From assembly GCA_019509985.1 (NCBI GenBank), contig JAEKLF010000038.1, forward strand, positions 36,336 through 100,335: 64,000 nucleotides of DNA. Reading direction: 5' to 3'. The position numbers were made by a program, and so were the translations under genes. Below the pieces are notes generated by a model, which was given only the letters and a program-made list of their open reading frames with translations, did no database searches and had not been told where the DNA came from. Shown one piece after another: positions 1-9,102 of the stretch. How positions within the stretch are numbered: position 1 is the stretch's first letter; every line of letters starts with the position of its first letter. The stretch is from Burkholderiales bacterium. Lineage in GTDB: Bacteria > Pseudomonadota > Gammaproteobacteria > Burkholderiales > Burkholderiaceae_C.

Positions 1-1
1 G

Positions 2-1114
2 CCCACCCGCACCGGCACCCTGCTCAATGGCGAGGCCGCGGCCTTCTACCCGCGCGCCATCCGCCTGACCCACCAGGCCGATGCCACGCTGAACGGCGCC
101 GTCATCGCCAGCACCATCGCCTTCGACGGCGACAAGGGCCAGGGCCGCATCTTCATCAGCCGCGACGACGGCGCGACGTTCGCGCTGCAGGGCTCGGTGA
201 CCGACGCCGCCTGGCCCAAGGGCCTGTGCTGCGGCTCGATCTTCGAGCTGCCCGCGGCCGTCGGCGCACTGCCCGCCGGCACGCTGGTCTGGTCTGCCTC
301 GGTGGGCCAGGACACGCCGGGCACGCCGATGTCGCACCCCGTCTATCGCAGCAGCGACGCCGGCAAGACCTGGACCTACCTGTCCCGCTGCGGCGTCGGC
401 CTGAAAGCCCGCGGCGGCGACGGCACCGGCATCTGGGAGCCCGAGTTCCAGATGGCCAAGGACGGCCAGCTGGTCTGCATGTACTCCGACGAGACCGAGA
501 CCGGCAGCTCGCAGGTACTGAAGATCACCAGCACCGCCGATGGCCTCACCTGGAGCGCGCCGCGCCTGCTCGTCGCCGGCACGCTGCCCAGCGACCGCCC
601 CGGCATGGCGGTCACCAGCCGCCTGGGCGACGGCAGCTACCTGCTGAGCTACGAGTTCTGCAGCACGGCCGGGCTGGACTGCCGCGTCTACCTGAAGCGC
701 TCCGTCGATGGCCTGGACTGGGGTTCGCCGAGCGACAAGGGCTTCGAGCCCAAGACCGCCGACGGCCGCTGGTTCCGCCACGCGCCCACGCATGTCTGGC
801 TGCCCACGCAGCAGCGCATCGCGCTGGTCGGTCAGATCCTGAACAACGCCGCGGGCAATGTCGACACGGCCGGCAACGGCGGCACGATCTTCATCAGTTC
901 CACCGCCGACGGCAGCGGCACCTGGACGACGATGGCCGCGCCCGTCGTGCCGCTCACGCCGCCGATGGTGACCAACTGGTGCCAGAACTACTCGTCGCCG
1001 CTGCTGCCCACGGCCGACGGCAAGCAGCTGCTGATGCTGGCCAGCGACTTCGACACCGTCAACGGCACCCAGGTCTGCCGCACGCGCTTCGCACGCGGCA
1101 ATCTGCCGTCCTGA
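2..1114 (+). CDS. sialidase-like (BNR/Asp-box) exo-glycosidase or adhesin, 5' end outside window
   Basis: The reading frame is open from the left edge, so the N-terminus is missing and 370 residues are visible. It carries several Asp-box motifs typical of six-bladed sialidase propellers: SRDDGATF, SSDAGKTW, STADGLTW and SVDGLDW. This supports a sialidase/neuraminidase-superfamily fold. Many such proteins are not true sialidases, and I cannot place the catalytic Arg triad and Tyr/Glu pair, so substrate is unknown. Pairs of Cys (for example LCCGS and DCRVY) suggest an exported, disulfide-containing protein. No partner gene is visible upstream; the next gene downstream starts 84 bases later on the same strand. 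Confidence 0.7.
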   Translation, partial: PTRTGTLLNGEAAAFYPRAIRLTHQADATLNGAVIASTIAFDGDKGQGRIFISRDDGATFALQGSVTDAAWPKGLCCGSIFELPAAVGALPAGTLVWSASVGQDTPGTPMSHPVYRSSDAGKTWTYLSRCGVGLKARGGDGTGIWEPEFQMAKDGQLVCMYSDETETGSSQVLKITSTADGLTWSAPRLLVAGTLPSDRPGMAVTSRLGDGSYLLSYEFCSTAGLDCRVYLKRSVDGLDWGSPSDKGFEPKTADGRWFRHAPTHVWLPTQQRIALVGQILNNAAGNVDTAGNGGTIFISSTADGSGTWTTMAAPVVPLTPPMVTNWCQNYSSPLLPTADGKQLLMLASDFDTVNGTQVCRTRFARGNLPS

Positions 1115-1198
1115 ATCGGGTGCGCCGGCTTGCGGCGGCGCATGGCGGGTCGACAACGGTCACATGCGCATCGCGCCACGCGGAGGTAGGCTGCGCGC

Positions 1199-2278
1199 AT
1201 GGTCCCCACGTCCCGCGGATGGCATGCAGCGTCCATCGCCCCTGCACGATGGCTGCGCCGCTCGGTGCTGGCCGCGTTCGCCGCCTCGATCGCCACCGCC
1301 GCGACGGCACAAGGCGATCCGCCGCCCGATGGACCCAAACGTGTCGTCTTCCTGGCACAGGACTTCCGCAACGGCGGCATCACCGCGGTCTACCGCGGCT
1401 TCGAGCAGGCTTGCCGGGAGCTCGGCTGGACGCTGAGCCTCGTCAACGGCGAGGGCGACAGGACGACGATCAGGCGGCTCTTCGACCAGGCGCTGCGCAC
1501 CGACACGGATGCTGTCGTGTTGGGAGGCTTCGATGAAGCCGACATCGCCGACCGGCTGGCCGCGGCCGCCGGCCCCGCTCCGGTGCTGGTCGGCTGGCAT
1601 GCGTCGTCGCGCCACGGCGCCAAGTCCAGCTTGTTCACCAACGTCAGCACCGATCCCGACATGGTCGCGGACATGGCCGCGGCCTTCGTGACCCTGTCTC
1701 CAGGCCCCTACGCGGGCGTCGTCATCTTCAACGACGCCCGTTTTGATATCGCCAACGTCAAGACGTTGCGGATGCGCGAGGCCCTGTCCCGTTGTGCGCG
1801 CTGCGAACTGCTGGCCGTCGAGGACATCCCGATTTCCAGCGCGGCGAAGGAAGTGCCTGCGGCGCTGGAGAAGCTGCATCGGCGCTTTGGCGCGCGCTGG
1901 ACCCATGTGCTGGCCATCAACGATGTCTACATGGACTCCATGTCTTTCCCGCTGCGGTCCCTGGGACGCGGCGACATCGTCGGCATTGCCGCAGGCGACG
2001 GTTCGCGCACGGCCTTGAGCCGCATACGCTCCGGCCGATCACAGCAGCTCGCGACCATCGCCGAGCCGACGGGTCTGCAGGGCTGGCAGCTGGCCGACGA
2101 GCTGCGACGGGCCTTCGCCAGGCAGCCACCCAGCGGCCGCGTCGCCCGCCCGATTGCCGTCACGACGGAGCTGCTGCACCAACTCGGCCAGCAGGAGGTC
2201 GACGGCGCACTGCCTTACCGGGCCGAGTACCGGCAGCAATGGTTTGGCAGTCCGCGAAGCGGCGACAAGCTGCACTGA
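1199..2278 (+). CDS. periplasmic sugar-binding-type protein (LacI/RbsB fold)
   Basis: A 359-residue protein with an N-terminal signal-like segment ending near ATAAQG (about residue 39), followed by a two-lobed type I periplasmic-binding-protein fold. The stretch beginning KRVVFLAQDF, a VVLGG segment near residue 110 and a C-terminal IVGIAAGDG segment resemble the ribose/autoinducer-binding family. The start ATG follows a GGAGG at 1182. No ABC permease or ATPase lies nearby, so it may feed a signalling partner or an ABC system elsewhere rather than a local transporter. Ligand is unknown. Confidence 0.65.
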   Translation: MVPTSRGWHAASIAPARWLRRSVLAAFAASIATAATAQGDPPPDGPKRVVFLAQDFRNGGITAVYRGFEQACRELGWTLSLVNGEGDRTTIRRLFDQALRTDTDAVVLGGFDEADIADRLAAAAGPAPVLVGWHASSRHGAKSSLFTNVSTDPDMVADMAAAFVTLSPGPYAGVVIFNDARFDIANVKTLRMREALSRCARCELLAVEDIPISSAAKEVPAALEKLHRRFGARWTHVLAINDVYMDSMSFPLRSLGRGDIVGIAAGDGSRTALSRIRSGRSQQLATIAEPTGLQGWQLADELRRAFARQPPSGRVARPIAVTTELLHQLGQQEVDGALPYRAEYRQQWFGSPRSGDKLH

Positions 2279-2320
2279 CGGGCTGCGGGTGTCAGCCGGC
2301 GCGCAGGCTTCCTGGGGCCG

Positions 2321-5300
2321 TCAGCCGCACTGCCCGACATATCCACAGGCCGTGCAGAAATCGCAGCCGTCCTTGTGGATCATGGTCGCGTTGCCGCACT
2401 CCGGGCAAGGGCGCCCGGCCTGGATCTGCAACGCACCGGACGCGGCCGCGAGCTTGGGCGCCGGCGTCTGCAGCAGGCCCATGTCGGTCAGCGGCTGGCC
2501 GGCTTCGTCGAGGATGCCCAGCATCGCGTAGCGGTGGATGATGAGCCGCGCGACATAGGCCACCGTCGATGGCCAGACCTGCTGGCGGCGCTCGCCGTTC
2601 AGTGAGGGCACCGGCGCCATGAAATGGCCCAGCGGCTCGCCGACGTTGAGCAGCTTGCGCAGCTTCATCGCGATCCAGCCGGGATCCATGACGCGCATGT
2701 CCAGCGACAGCAGGCGGGCCAGGCCGTCCAGTGCCTTGGGATAGTTGCCCGAGAAGCCCATCGCACAGGGGCGCATGACGCTGCCACCATCGGGCGTGGG
2801 CAGCACGACTTCCTTCAGCGTCAGCGTGAACTGCTCGTTCGTGGCCGGGTTGTCCACGTCCACCGCCCAGGCCAGCGTGCCGGAGATGCCGGTGCGCGGC
2901 TCGTTGCGGCTGAACATCGCGTCGACGACCGGCGTGGGACCGCCCTCCTGCAGCGCGCCGAGCTGCTCGCAGCGCCAGCGGATCACGGCGCCGGTCGCTG
3001 CGACCACGCCGGGGAACAGGCGCTTCTCGCCGCTGGGCGGCATCGGCATCTCGAAGGCGCGCTCTTCGGCCACGGTGGCCAGCGCGTCGAGCTTGAGACG
3101 CAGCCACGCGGCATCGTTGGTGCGCAGATCCATCGACAAGGTCTTGGCCAGCGCCGACAGGCCGCGCGGCTGCTCGGCGCCATTGACCCAGACCTCGAAG
3201 GGCAGGTTGCGGCCGAACAGGCCGCCGTCGGGGCCATCCAATGGCAGCTCGCCGATGAAGAGCGCGAAGTCACCGTGCGGGTGCTGGATCAGATAGCTCC
3301 AGGCCGGGTTGCCGCCGGGCATGTCCGGCCGGCTGGGCCAGCGCAGCGACGCGACCACCGCGTTGGGCAGGCGCTCGACGCGCAGTCGCTGGTTCGCGCT
3401 GCCCACGTCGGCACCCGAATCCGGGCGAAGGGGCTCGGGCTGCTTGACTTCGGGCGTGACGCTCAGCACGGAACCGAGCACGCTGTTGGGCCGGTAGGTC
3501 GCCAAGCCCTTGAGCTTCGTCTGCCAGGCCTGGATGTAGAGGTTCTGGAAGTCCTCGTAGGGATAGTCGGCCGGTACGTTGACGGTCTTGCTGATCGACG
3601 TGTCGATGTAGGGCGCGACGGCCGCGACCATGGACGCGTGATCGGCCGCGCTCAACTCCAGCGCGGTGACGAAGGCCTCGCTCAGCGGCGCGTCGGCGCC
3701 GAACAGATGTCTATACAAGCGCCAGGCGTGGTCCTCGACCGCGTACTCCTTGAAGCCGCCGCCCTCGGTCTGAGGCAGCCGCTTCTTGCGGGTGTACGTC
3801 CACGAGAACGCCGGTTCGATGCCGTTTGACGCGTTGTCGGCAAAGGCCAGGCTGATGGTGCCGGTGGGCGCGATGGACAGCAGGTGGGAGTTGCGCAGCC
3901 CCTGTGCTCGGATCTTGTCCTTCAGCGCCTGCGGCAGGCGCGAAGCGAAGCTGCCGCCGGAGAGATACAGGTCCGCATTGAAGAGCGGGAAGCTGCCGCG
4001 CTCGGCGGCGATGTCGCTGGATGCCGAGTAGGCCGCGTCGCGCATCACCTCGCTGATGTGGCTGGCCATGTCGCGCGCTTCCTGCGTGTCGTAGCGCAGG
4101 TTCAGCATGACGAGGGCATCGCCCAGGCCGGTGAATCCCAGGCCCACGCGGCGCTTGTTGCCGGCCTCTGCGGCTTGCGCCGGCAGCGGCCACGGCGTCA
4201 CGTCCAGCACGTTGTCCAGCATGCGCGTGGCCACGGCGACGACCTCGGCAAAGCCGGCTTCGTCGAAGGCGGGCTTGGCGCTGAAGGGGTCGCGCACGAA
4301 GCGCGTCAGGTCGATGGAGCCGAGGCAGCAGCAGCCGTAGGGCGGAAGTGGCTGTTCGGCGCAGTTGTGTACGTACAAGCCGTTCGCATCGAAGGCATGG
4401 ACATGCTCGACGGTCACGTCGTAGACCGCCTCGATGCCGTCGGGCTCGACGGCATCGACTGTGGCCGTGAAGCGCTCGCGGTTCAGCTCGCGGCGGTAGG
4501 CGCCCAGCAATTCATTCAGGCGCGCCTGCTTGGCACTGTCTTCGAAACCAACCAGCTCGGCGTAGCGGCGCAGGTTGTCGCCGCTGATGACCAGCTCATG
4601 CACGGCGCGGCGCTCGTAGTCGCGCTCGCCGCCGCGGCCATCGGGCATGCGCTGAAGGCCTGCGTGATGGCGGCCGCGGTAAATCGTCGCGGCAATGCCC
4701 AGCCGGGCCAGCATGCGTTGCACGGCTTGCAGCTGCGCGAGATCCGCCTGGGTCAGGCGCACGCTGACACCCTTGTCCTGCGCGCCCTGCACGGAACCGT
4801 CGGCATCGAACAGACCGCGCAGCAAGCCTCGATGGAAATCCGACGACGTGGCTTCCATGGCCGGCGTGATGCGCTTGTTGCCGGGCGTCGCGCCCAGAGC
4901 CCCAGCCAGATCGCGCAAGCCCGTGGACGCGAGCCGGAACTCACCCCGGCCGGTAATCGGACGCTGCCAACCTTTGAAGTCGGCGCGGCTGACGATGGCA
5001 GCCTGCATCGCCGTCTCAGCCGCGCGCATGACGCTGTCGACGCTGGCCGGCCGGTGACTCATGTCGCTACCCACCGCCTTCAACTCAGGCGCCCAGACAG
5101 ACAGCACGGCCTTGTCGGACTTCAGCGTGCCATCGCCGATCAGCAGGCCCAGCAGATAACCCTCGGCCTCACTGTGCGCGCCATCCCATCCCTGCAGCGC
5201 GCGGTGGTCGTGCAGCAACAACTCGTCGCCCGGCGTCACATCGGCGGCCGGCGCCCACTCGGCCTCGACGAGGTAGCGCGTCTTGCGCGTGACGCGGCGC

Positions 5301-6370
5301 ACCGGGTGGTCGCCGGTCAGGCGCAATGCGTGGCCCTCACGCGTCGTCAACTTCAGCACGGGCTTCACGCCGGTGGCGAAAAAGCCGGCTGACTCGGTTG
5401 CATAGGCCTTGCCGTCGACGATCGCGTGAAAAGACCTGCCGATCAACTCGCCCACCTGGCGCGGTCCTTCGCTGGTCATCGTCCAGGTGTCGGCCGTCAC
5501 GCACGGGTTGGTCGCCGCGATCGTCTCGCAGTAGTGCAGGTTGTTGTCGGCATTGATGCGATCCAGGAACAGCACGCCCGGCTCGGCGTGGTCGTAGGTG
5601 GAGCGCATGACCTGGTCCCACAGCTCGCGGGCGCGCACCTTGCGGTAGACCCACTGCCCGTCGCCGCGCTGGTAGGCGCCGGCCTCGATCTGCTCGGCGC
5701 TGGGCTGGGCCTTGTGCGCCAGCTCCACGGTGGCGTCCGCCTGCACGGCCTCCATGAAGGCATCGGTCACGCCGATGGAAATGTTGAAGTTGCGCAGGTC
5801 GCCCTGATCCTTGGCGTGGATGAAGGCCTCGATGTCGGGGTGGTCGCAGCGCAGCACGCCCATCTGGGCACCGCGGCGGCTGCCGGCGCTCTCGACCGTC
5901 TCGCAGCTGCGGTCGAACACGCGCATGTAGCTGATGGGGCCGGACGCATGGCTGCGCGTGGAGCCCACCCAGGCGCCCATCGGCCGGATGCGGCTGAAGT
6001 CGTAGCCGACGCCACCGCCGCGGCGCATGGTCTCGGCCGCTTCGGTCAGCGCGGTGTAGATGCCGGGCACGCCGTCCTCGGGCGTCGCGATGGAGTCGCC
6101 CACGGGCTGCACGAAGCAGTTGATCAACGTGGCCGACAGCTCGGTGCCGGCGGCGGACATGATGCGGCCGGCGGGCACGAAGCCGCGCTTTTGCGCGTCC
6201 AGGAAGGCCGCCGTCCAGTGCGCGCGGTCGGCCGGTTTCTCGGCGGCGCTGAGCGCCCGGGCGACGCGTTCGCGCAGCTCGTCGGGCGTCTGTTCATCGC
6301 CCTTGGCGTATTTCTCGATCAGGACTTCGCTGGAAATGTCCTGCACCGGCAGGTCGAAGGTCGTGCTCAC
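2321..6370 (-). CDS. nrdJ: adenosylcobalamin-dependent ribonucleotide reductase (class II) interrupted by an intein
   Basis: Class II ribonucleotide reductase, which makes deoxyribonucleotides with a B12 radical and so needs no oxygen. The host protein shows [11 protein letters not shown] near the N-terminus, [15 protein letters not shown], the [12 protein letters not shown] active-site segment, and a C-terminal zinc-like cysteine cluster (CPECGN...CDFCTACGY), all typical of NrdJ. The GTG at 6370 gives [11 protein letters not shown] and is preferred; an upstream in-frame TTG at 6418 has no ribosome site. Full precursor is 1349 residues. Residues 290-669 are an intein (listed separately) inserted exactly before the active-site cysteine of [10 protein letters not shown]. 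The precursor must splice to work. The DUF1134 gene ends 54 bases upstream on the same strand. Confidence 0.93.
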   Translation of the reverse strand: MSTTFDLPVQDISSEVLIEKYAKGDEQTPDELRERVARALSAAEKPADRAHWTAAFLDAQKRGFVPAGRIMSAAGTELSATLINCFVQPVGDSIATPEDGVPGIYTALTEAAETMRRGGGVGYDFSRIRPMGAWVGSTRSHASGPISYMRVFDRSCETVESAGSRRGAQMGVLRCDHPDIEAFIHAKDQGDLRNFNISIGVTDAFMEAVQADATVELAHKAQPSAEQIEAGAYQRGDGQWVYRKVRARELWDQVMRSTYDHAEPGVLFLDRINADNNLHYCETIAATNPCVTADTWTMTSEGPRQVGELIGRSFHAIVDGKAYATESAGFFATGVKPVLKLTTREGHALRLTGDHPVRRVTRKTRYLVEAEWAPAADVTPGDELLLHDHRALQGWDGAHSEAEGYLLGLLIGDGTLKSDKAVLSVWAPELKAVGSDMSHRPASVDSVMRAAETAMQAAIVSRADFKGWQRPITGRGEFRLASTGLRDLAGALGATPGNKRITPAMEATSSDFHRGLLRGLFDADGSVQGAQDKGVSVRLTQADLAQLQAVQRMLARLGIAATIYRGRHHAGLQRMPDGRGGERDYERRAVHELVISGDNLRRYAELVGFEDSAKQARLNELLGAYRRELNRERFTATVDAVEPDGIEAVYDVTVEHVHAFDANGLYVHNCAEQPLPPYGCCCLGSIDLTRFVRDPFSAKPAFDEAGFAEVVAVATRMLDNVLDVTPWPLPAQAAEAGNKRRVGLGFTGLGDALVMLNLRYDTQEARDMASHISEVMRDAAYSASSDIAAERGSFPLFNADLYLSGGSFASRLPQALKDKIRAQGLRNSHLLSIAPTGTISLAFADNASNGIEPAFSWTYTRKKRLPQTEGGGFKEYAVEDHAWRLYRHLFGADAPLSEAFVTALELSAADHASMVAAVAPYIDTSISKTVNVPADYPYEDFQNLYIQAWQTKLKGLATYRPNSVLGSVLSVTPEVKQPEPLRPDSGADVGSANQRLRVERLPNAVVASLRWPSRPDMPGGNPAWSYLIQHPHGDFALFIGELPLDGPDGGLFGRNLPFEVWVNGAEQPRGLSALAKTLSMDLRTNDAAWLRLKLDALATVAEERAFEMPMPPSGEKRLFPGVVAATGAVIRWRCEQLGALQEGGPTPVVDAMFSRNEPRTGISGTLAWAVDVDNPATNEQFTLTLKEVVLPTPDGGSVMRPCAMGFSGNYPKALDGLARLLSLDMRVMDPGWIAMKLRKLLNVGEPLGHFMAPVPSLNGERRQQVWPSTVAYVARLIIHRYAMLGILDEAGQPLTDMGLLQTPAPKLAAASGALQIQAGRPCPECGNATMIHKDGCDFCTACGYVGQCG
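4364..5503 (-). mobile_element. intein with LAGLIDADG homing endonuclease motifs inside nrdJ
   Basis: A 380-residue in-frame insertion. It begins with Cys1 (CVTADTW) right after host NP and ends in HN just before host Cys+1 ([10 protein letters not shown]), the exact chemistry needed for protein splicing. Splicing block B is [11 protein letters not shown] (Thr-x-x-His, intein residues 63-66); the C-terminal blocks read [21 protein letters not shown]. Two LAGLIDADG-type motifs, LLGLLIGDG (residues 117-125) and [10 protein letters not shown] (227-236), mark a two-motif homing endonuclease domain. The frame is open throughout and all splice residues are present, so splicing is likely. An intact endonuclease suggests recent mobility, but cleavage activity is inference. 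Confidence 0.93.
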
Positions 6371-6424
6371 GGTCGCCCCAATATGCTGTATGAATTCACA
6401 GTCTACGCCTGCCGGCAATGCGGC

Positions 6425-6994
6425 TCAGAACGGATTGATGCTCTTCTCGCGGCGGTAATGCATGTAGCCCACGCTGGCTCCCGCGCGCAACCCCACGCCC
6501 AGGCGAATGGGCGCCAGCACGATGCCGTTCAGGCGCTGATAGTTGATGCCGGCGCCGCCGATGTAGTAGAGACTGCCGTCGACGCCGGGGAAGCGCTGAT
6601 AGATCGCGCTGACCTTGGGCAGGTGGTAGACCAGCGTGAAGACCTTGGACGCGTTGGCGCCCAGGTCGAAGCCGATGGACGGGCCGGCCCAGTAGACCTT
6701 GGCGCTGCTGCCGCCCTTCATCAGCAGCTCGCCGTCGCCGTAGCGCAGGCCCACGGTGATCGCGGCCGAAGCCTCCTCGCCCTTCACGTAGGCGTTGGGA
6801 CGGCCCTGCTCCTTGAAGGCCTTCTCGACGACCTTGGCCAGGCCCTCGGTGGTCTGGCCGAAGAAATCGGCGGCGGCCTTCAGGATGGAGTCCTGGTCAA
6901 AGGTGCTGTCCGAGTCGTCCGCGGCGACGGCGGGCAGGGCCGAAGCGGCAGCCAGGGCGGCGAGTTGTTGCAGATGCTGGCGGCGGTCGATCAT
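6425..6994 (-). CDS. exported DUF1134 family protein (EipA-like)
   Basis: A 189-residue protein with an Arg-rich N-terminus and hydrophobic signal peptide ending near VAADD. The mature part is rich in Gly and small residues and contains SIGFDLGANASKVFTLVY, a pattern typical of DUF1134. In Brucella the family member EipA is a periplasmic beta-barrel-like protein needed for envelope integrity; the same role here is inference. The ATG at 6994 is chosen because it places the signal peptide at the N-terminus; the frame remains open further upstream. It precedes nrdJ by 54 bases on the same strand, so the two may be co-transcribed although no functional link is obvious. Confidence 0.75.
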   Translation of the reverse strand: MIDRRQHLQQLAALAAASALPAVAADDSDSTFDQDSILKAAADFFGQTTEGLAKVVEKAFKEQGRPNAYVKGEEASAAITVGLRYGDGELLMKGGSSAKVYWAGPSIGFDLGANASKVFTLVYHLPKVSAIYQRFPGVDGSLYYIGGAGINYQRLNGIVLAPIRLGVGLRAGASVGYMHYRREKSINPF

Positions 6995-7085
6995 GGCGCG
7001 GTCCTTGGGTCCGGGGGAAGGGCCAGCATAAACAAAGCTGCGTGAAGTTTGGCCGCCCGTTGCCGCTTCACACAACCTAGACTCA

Positions 7086-7523
7086 ATGACCATGTCGTCC
7101 AACCCCGACCTCCAGCGCCTGTCGGCCGCTCTTGAATACGTCGACCTCGCCGCCGGCCTCTATCTCGCGGGCGGAGCCGACCAGGCCGCACGCCTGCTGG
7201 CCGCGGCCGCGGAGCAGCAGCTGGGCGACCTGGTGCGCCTCATCGACGCCCCCAGCGCCACCGTGGACACGCGCGAGCTGCTGGCCCGCATCGCCCGCGC
7301 GCACCGCCCTGCCGTCGTGGCACCGCGCCAGGCGCCGGAGCGGGACTGGGACGGCGAACCCGTGGCACCCGACGGCACGCGCGAGGAGACCGTCGCCTTC
7401 TTGCGCGCCGCCTGGTTCATGCTGGAGGCCATGGGCCTGGCCTCGCTGGCGCCCGAACGGCTGCAGCAGGCCGTGGACCACAGCACCGTGTTCGGCGGCG
7501 CCGAGCTGGAACCTTTCGTCTAG
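7086..7523 (+). CDS. uncharacterised small cytoplasmic protein
   Basis: 145 residues, strongly alpha-helical and Ala/Leu-rich, with no signal peptide, no membrane segment and no cysteine. I do not recognise the family. The opening (DLQRLSAALEYVDLAAGLYLAGGADQAARL) and the paired helices that follow resemble HEPN-like small helical proteins, but this is only a visual impression. It starts 91 bases from the divergent DUF1134 gene and its stop is 36-40 bases before the PilZ gene, so it is probably co-transcribed with that gene. Codon use matches the neighbours, which supports it being real. Confidence 0.6.
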   Translation: MTMSSNPDLQRLSAALEYVDLAAGLYLAGGADQAARLLAAAAEQQLGDLVRLIDAPSATVDTRELLARIARAHRPAVVAPRQAPERDWDGEPVAPDGTREETVAFLRAAWFMLEAMGLASLAPERLQQAVDHSTVFGGAELEPFV

Positions 7524-7562
7524 GATCGGTCGGCAGCCCTCGCTCGCTCCAGGGAGACCATC

Positions 7563-7946
7563 ATCAGCACCGAACGCCGCCAATTCGCCCGCGTCGCCTT
7601 CGCTTCGGGCGCCGAGCTGATCACGACCCAGGAGCATCTGCGCTGCCAGGTCATCGACATTTCGCTGAAGGGCGTGCTGCTGCAGCTGCCCGCCGGCCAC
7701 CCGCCGCAGGTGGGCATGCCCTGCCTCGTCAAGCTGCCGCTCGGCAACGATGCCACGACCGACATCGTCATCGCGATGGCCGGCGAGCTGGCCCATGTCG
7801 AAGGCGATCATGCCGGCGTGCTGTGCCGCAGCATCGACATCGAGTCCATCACCCACCTGCGCCGCCTCATCGAGGTCAACCTCGGCGACCCGGCGGCCTC
7901 GGAGCGTGAACTCAAGGCGCTGATTGCCACCGCCAACGACTCCTAA
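7563..7946 (+). CDS. PilZ-domain c-di-GMP-binding protein with apparent AUC start
   Basis: A 127-residue single-domain PilZ protein. Both c-di-GMP-binding motifs are present: RRxxxR as ERRQFAR at the very N-terminus and D/NxSxxG as DISLKG about 30 residues later. No ATG, GTG or TTG lies in frame between the preceding stop (7521) and the RRxxxR motif. A good ribosome site (AGGGAG, 7551-7556) sits six bases before an ATC at 7563, giving ATC-AGC-ACC-GAA, where relatives usually read ATG-AGC. The next usable starts (CTG 7617, GTG 7671) would remove the first motif. The frame stays open to 7946. A GGDEF cyclase is encoded at 12.3 kb and a c-di-GMP riboswitch at 19.2 kb. Confidence 0.82.
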   Translation: MSTERRQFARVAFASGAELITTQEHLRCQVIDISLKGVLLQLPAGHPPQVGMPCLVKLPLGNDATTDIVIAMAGELAHVEGDHAGVLCRSIDIESITHLRRLIEVNLGDPAASERELKALIATANDS

Positions 7947-8001
7947 GCCGAGTTCGTCGCATCCCGCCCTGCCCCGTCCGGCCGCGCCGGACAATGGCCG
8001 C

Positions 8002-9102
8002 ATGGAGGACACCACCCCATTGCAGGCCTTTCGCCGCGTGTGCAATCTGCGCATGGTGGCCGTGGTCTTCTATTTCTGCGCACTGCATGCGCTGTCGCGC
8101 TCGCTGACCTGGTTCGGCGAGAGCATGCCGGCTTCGGACACCCTGTTCGAACTGGTGCGCTTCACGCGCCAGTCGCTGTTGACCGGCATGTCGCTGCTCG
8201 TCTTCGTCGCGCTGGCCGAAAGCCTGCTGGCCCGCCGGCGCTGGCCGCTGCGCACCGTGCTGATCGTGCAGGGCGCCGCGGTGGGGCTGGGCGCGGCCTT
8301 TGGCACCTGGTCGCGCTATTTCGTCGCCAAGCTGGAAAAAGGCGACGCCGACGTGAGCGCCGCCTGGGCCATCTCCACCATCGCCATCTGGACGCTGCTG
8401 GGCGGCACTGCCTACGCGCTGCTGCGCTTCAGCCGCGCCGAACGCGAGGCCCGCGAGCAGCTGGCCCGCCTGGCGCGCGAGCGCGAGCTGCTGCAGGCGC
8501 AGCAGACCGAGGCCCAGCTGTCGGCGCTGAACGCGCAGATCGAGCCGCACTTCCTGTTCAACACGCTGGCCAACGTGAAGCGCCTGTACGAGACCCATCC
8601 CGAGCGGGGCCGCCACATGCTGGTCGCGCTGATCGCCTACCTGCGCGCTGCCCTGCCGGGCATGCGCCGGCACGAGTCCACGCTGGCCGACGAGCTGGAG
8701 CTGGTGCGCCACTACCTCGCCATCCTGCAGATGCGCATGGGCGAGCGCCTGTCCTTCGAGATCACGGCCGACCCCGCGCTGCTGACCACGCGGCTGCCCA
8801 CGCTGGTGCTGCCCACGCTGGTGGAGAACGCGATCAAGCATGGCCTGTCGCCGCTGCCCGAGGGCGGGCGCATCGAGATCCGCGCCGTGGCCGCACCCGG
8901 CGGCGGCATCACGGTGGAAGTGGCCGACAACGGCCAGGGCTTCGGCACCGCCAGCGGCGGTGCCGGCGTGGGCCTGGCCAACACGCGCGCCCGGCTGGCC
9001 GCGCGCTTCGGCGACGCCGCCGCGCTGGAGCTGGAAGCGGCCCAGCCGCGGGGCGTCGTCGCGCGCGTGCGGCTGCCGGCACAGGCTTTGGCAGCGGCAT
9101 GA
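8002..9102 (+). CDS. LytS/YehU-type sensor histidine kinase
   Basis: 366 residues. The N-terminal half has about four membrane segments; the C-terminal half is a His_kinase (PF06580)-type transmitter. The phosphoacceptor motif QIEPHFLFNTLANV is intact, as are the N box LVENAIKHG, the G1 box VADNGQGFG and a G2-like GVGLANTRARL. The ATG at 8002 is preferred because it begins just before the first membrane helix. It is the first gene of a tight operon: its stop overlaps the start of the next gene by four bases (ATGA), and a LytTR response regulator follows. It is the only intact transmitter of the three-gene unit and so is the probable kinase for that regulator. Confidence 0.88.
   Translation: MEDTTPLQAFRRVCNLRMVAVVFYFCALHALSRSLTWFGESMPASDTLFELVRFTRQSLLTGMSLLVFVALAESLLARRRWPLRTVLIVQGAAVGLGAAFGTWSRYFVAKLEKGDADVSAAWAISTIAIWTLLGGTAYALLRFSRAEREAREQLARLARERELLQAQQTEAQLSALNAQIEPHFLFNTLANVKRLYETHPERGRHMLVALIAYLRAALPGMRRHESTLADELELVRHYLAILQMRMGERLSFEITADPALLTTRLPTLVLPTLVENAIKHGLSPLPEGGRIEIRAVAAPGGGITVEVADNGQGFGTASGGAGVGLANTRARLAARFGDAAALELEAAQPRGVVARVRLPAQALAAA

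Noticed and set aside
6371..6418. Upstream TTG start for nrdJ
   Set aside because: No ribosome site, a rare start codon, and the extra 16 residues do not resemble NrdJ; GTG 6370 gives the usual N-terminus.
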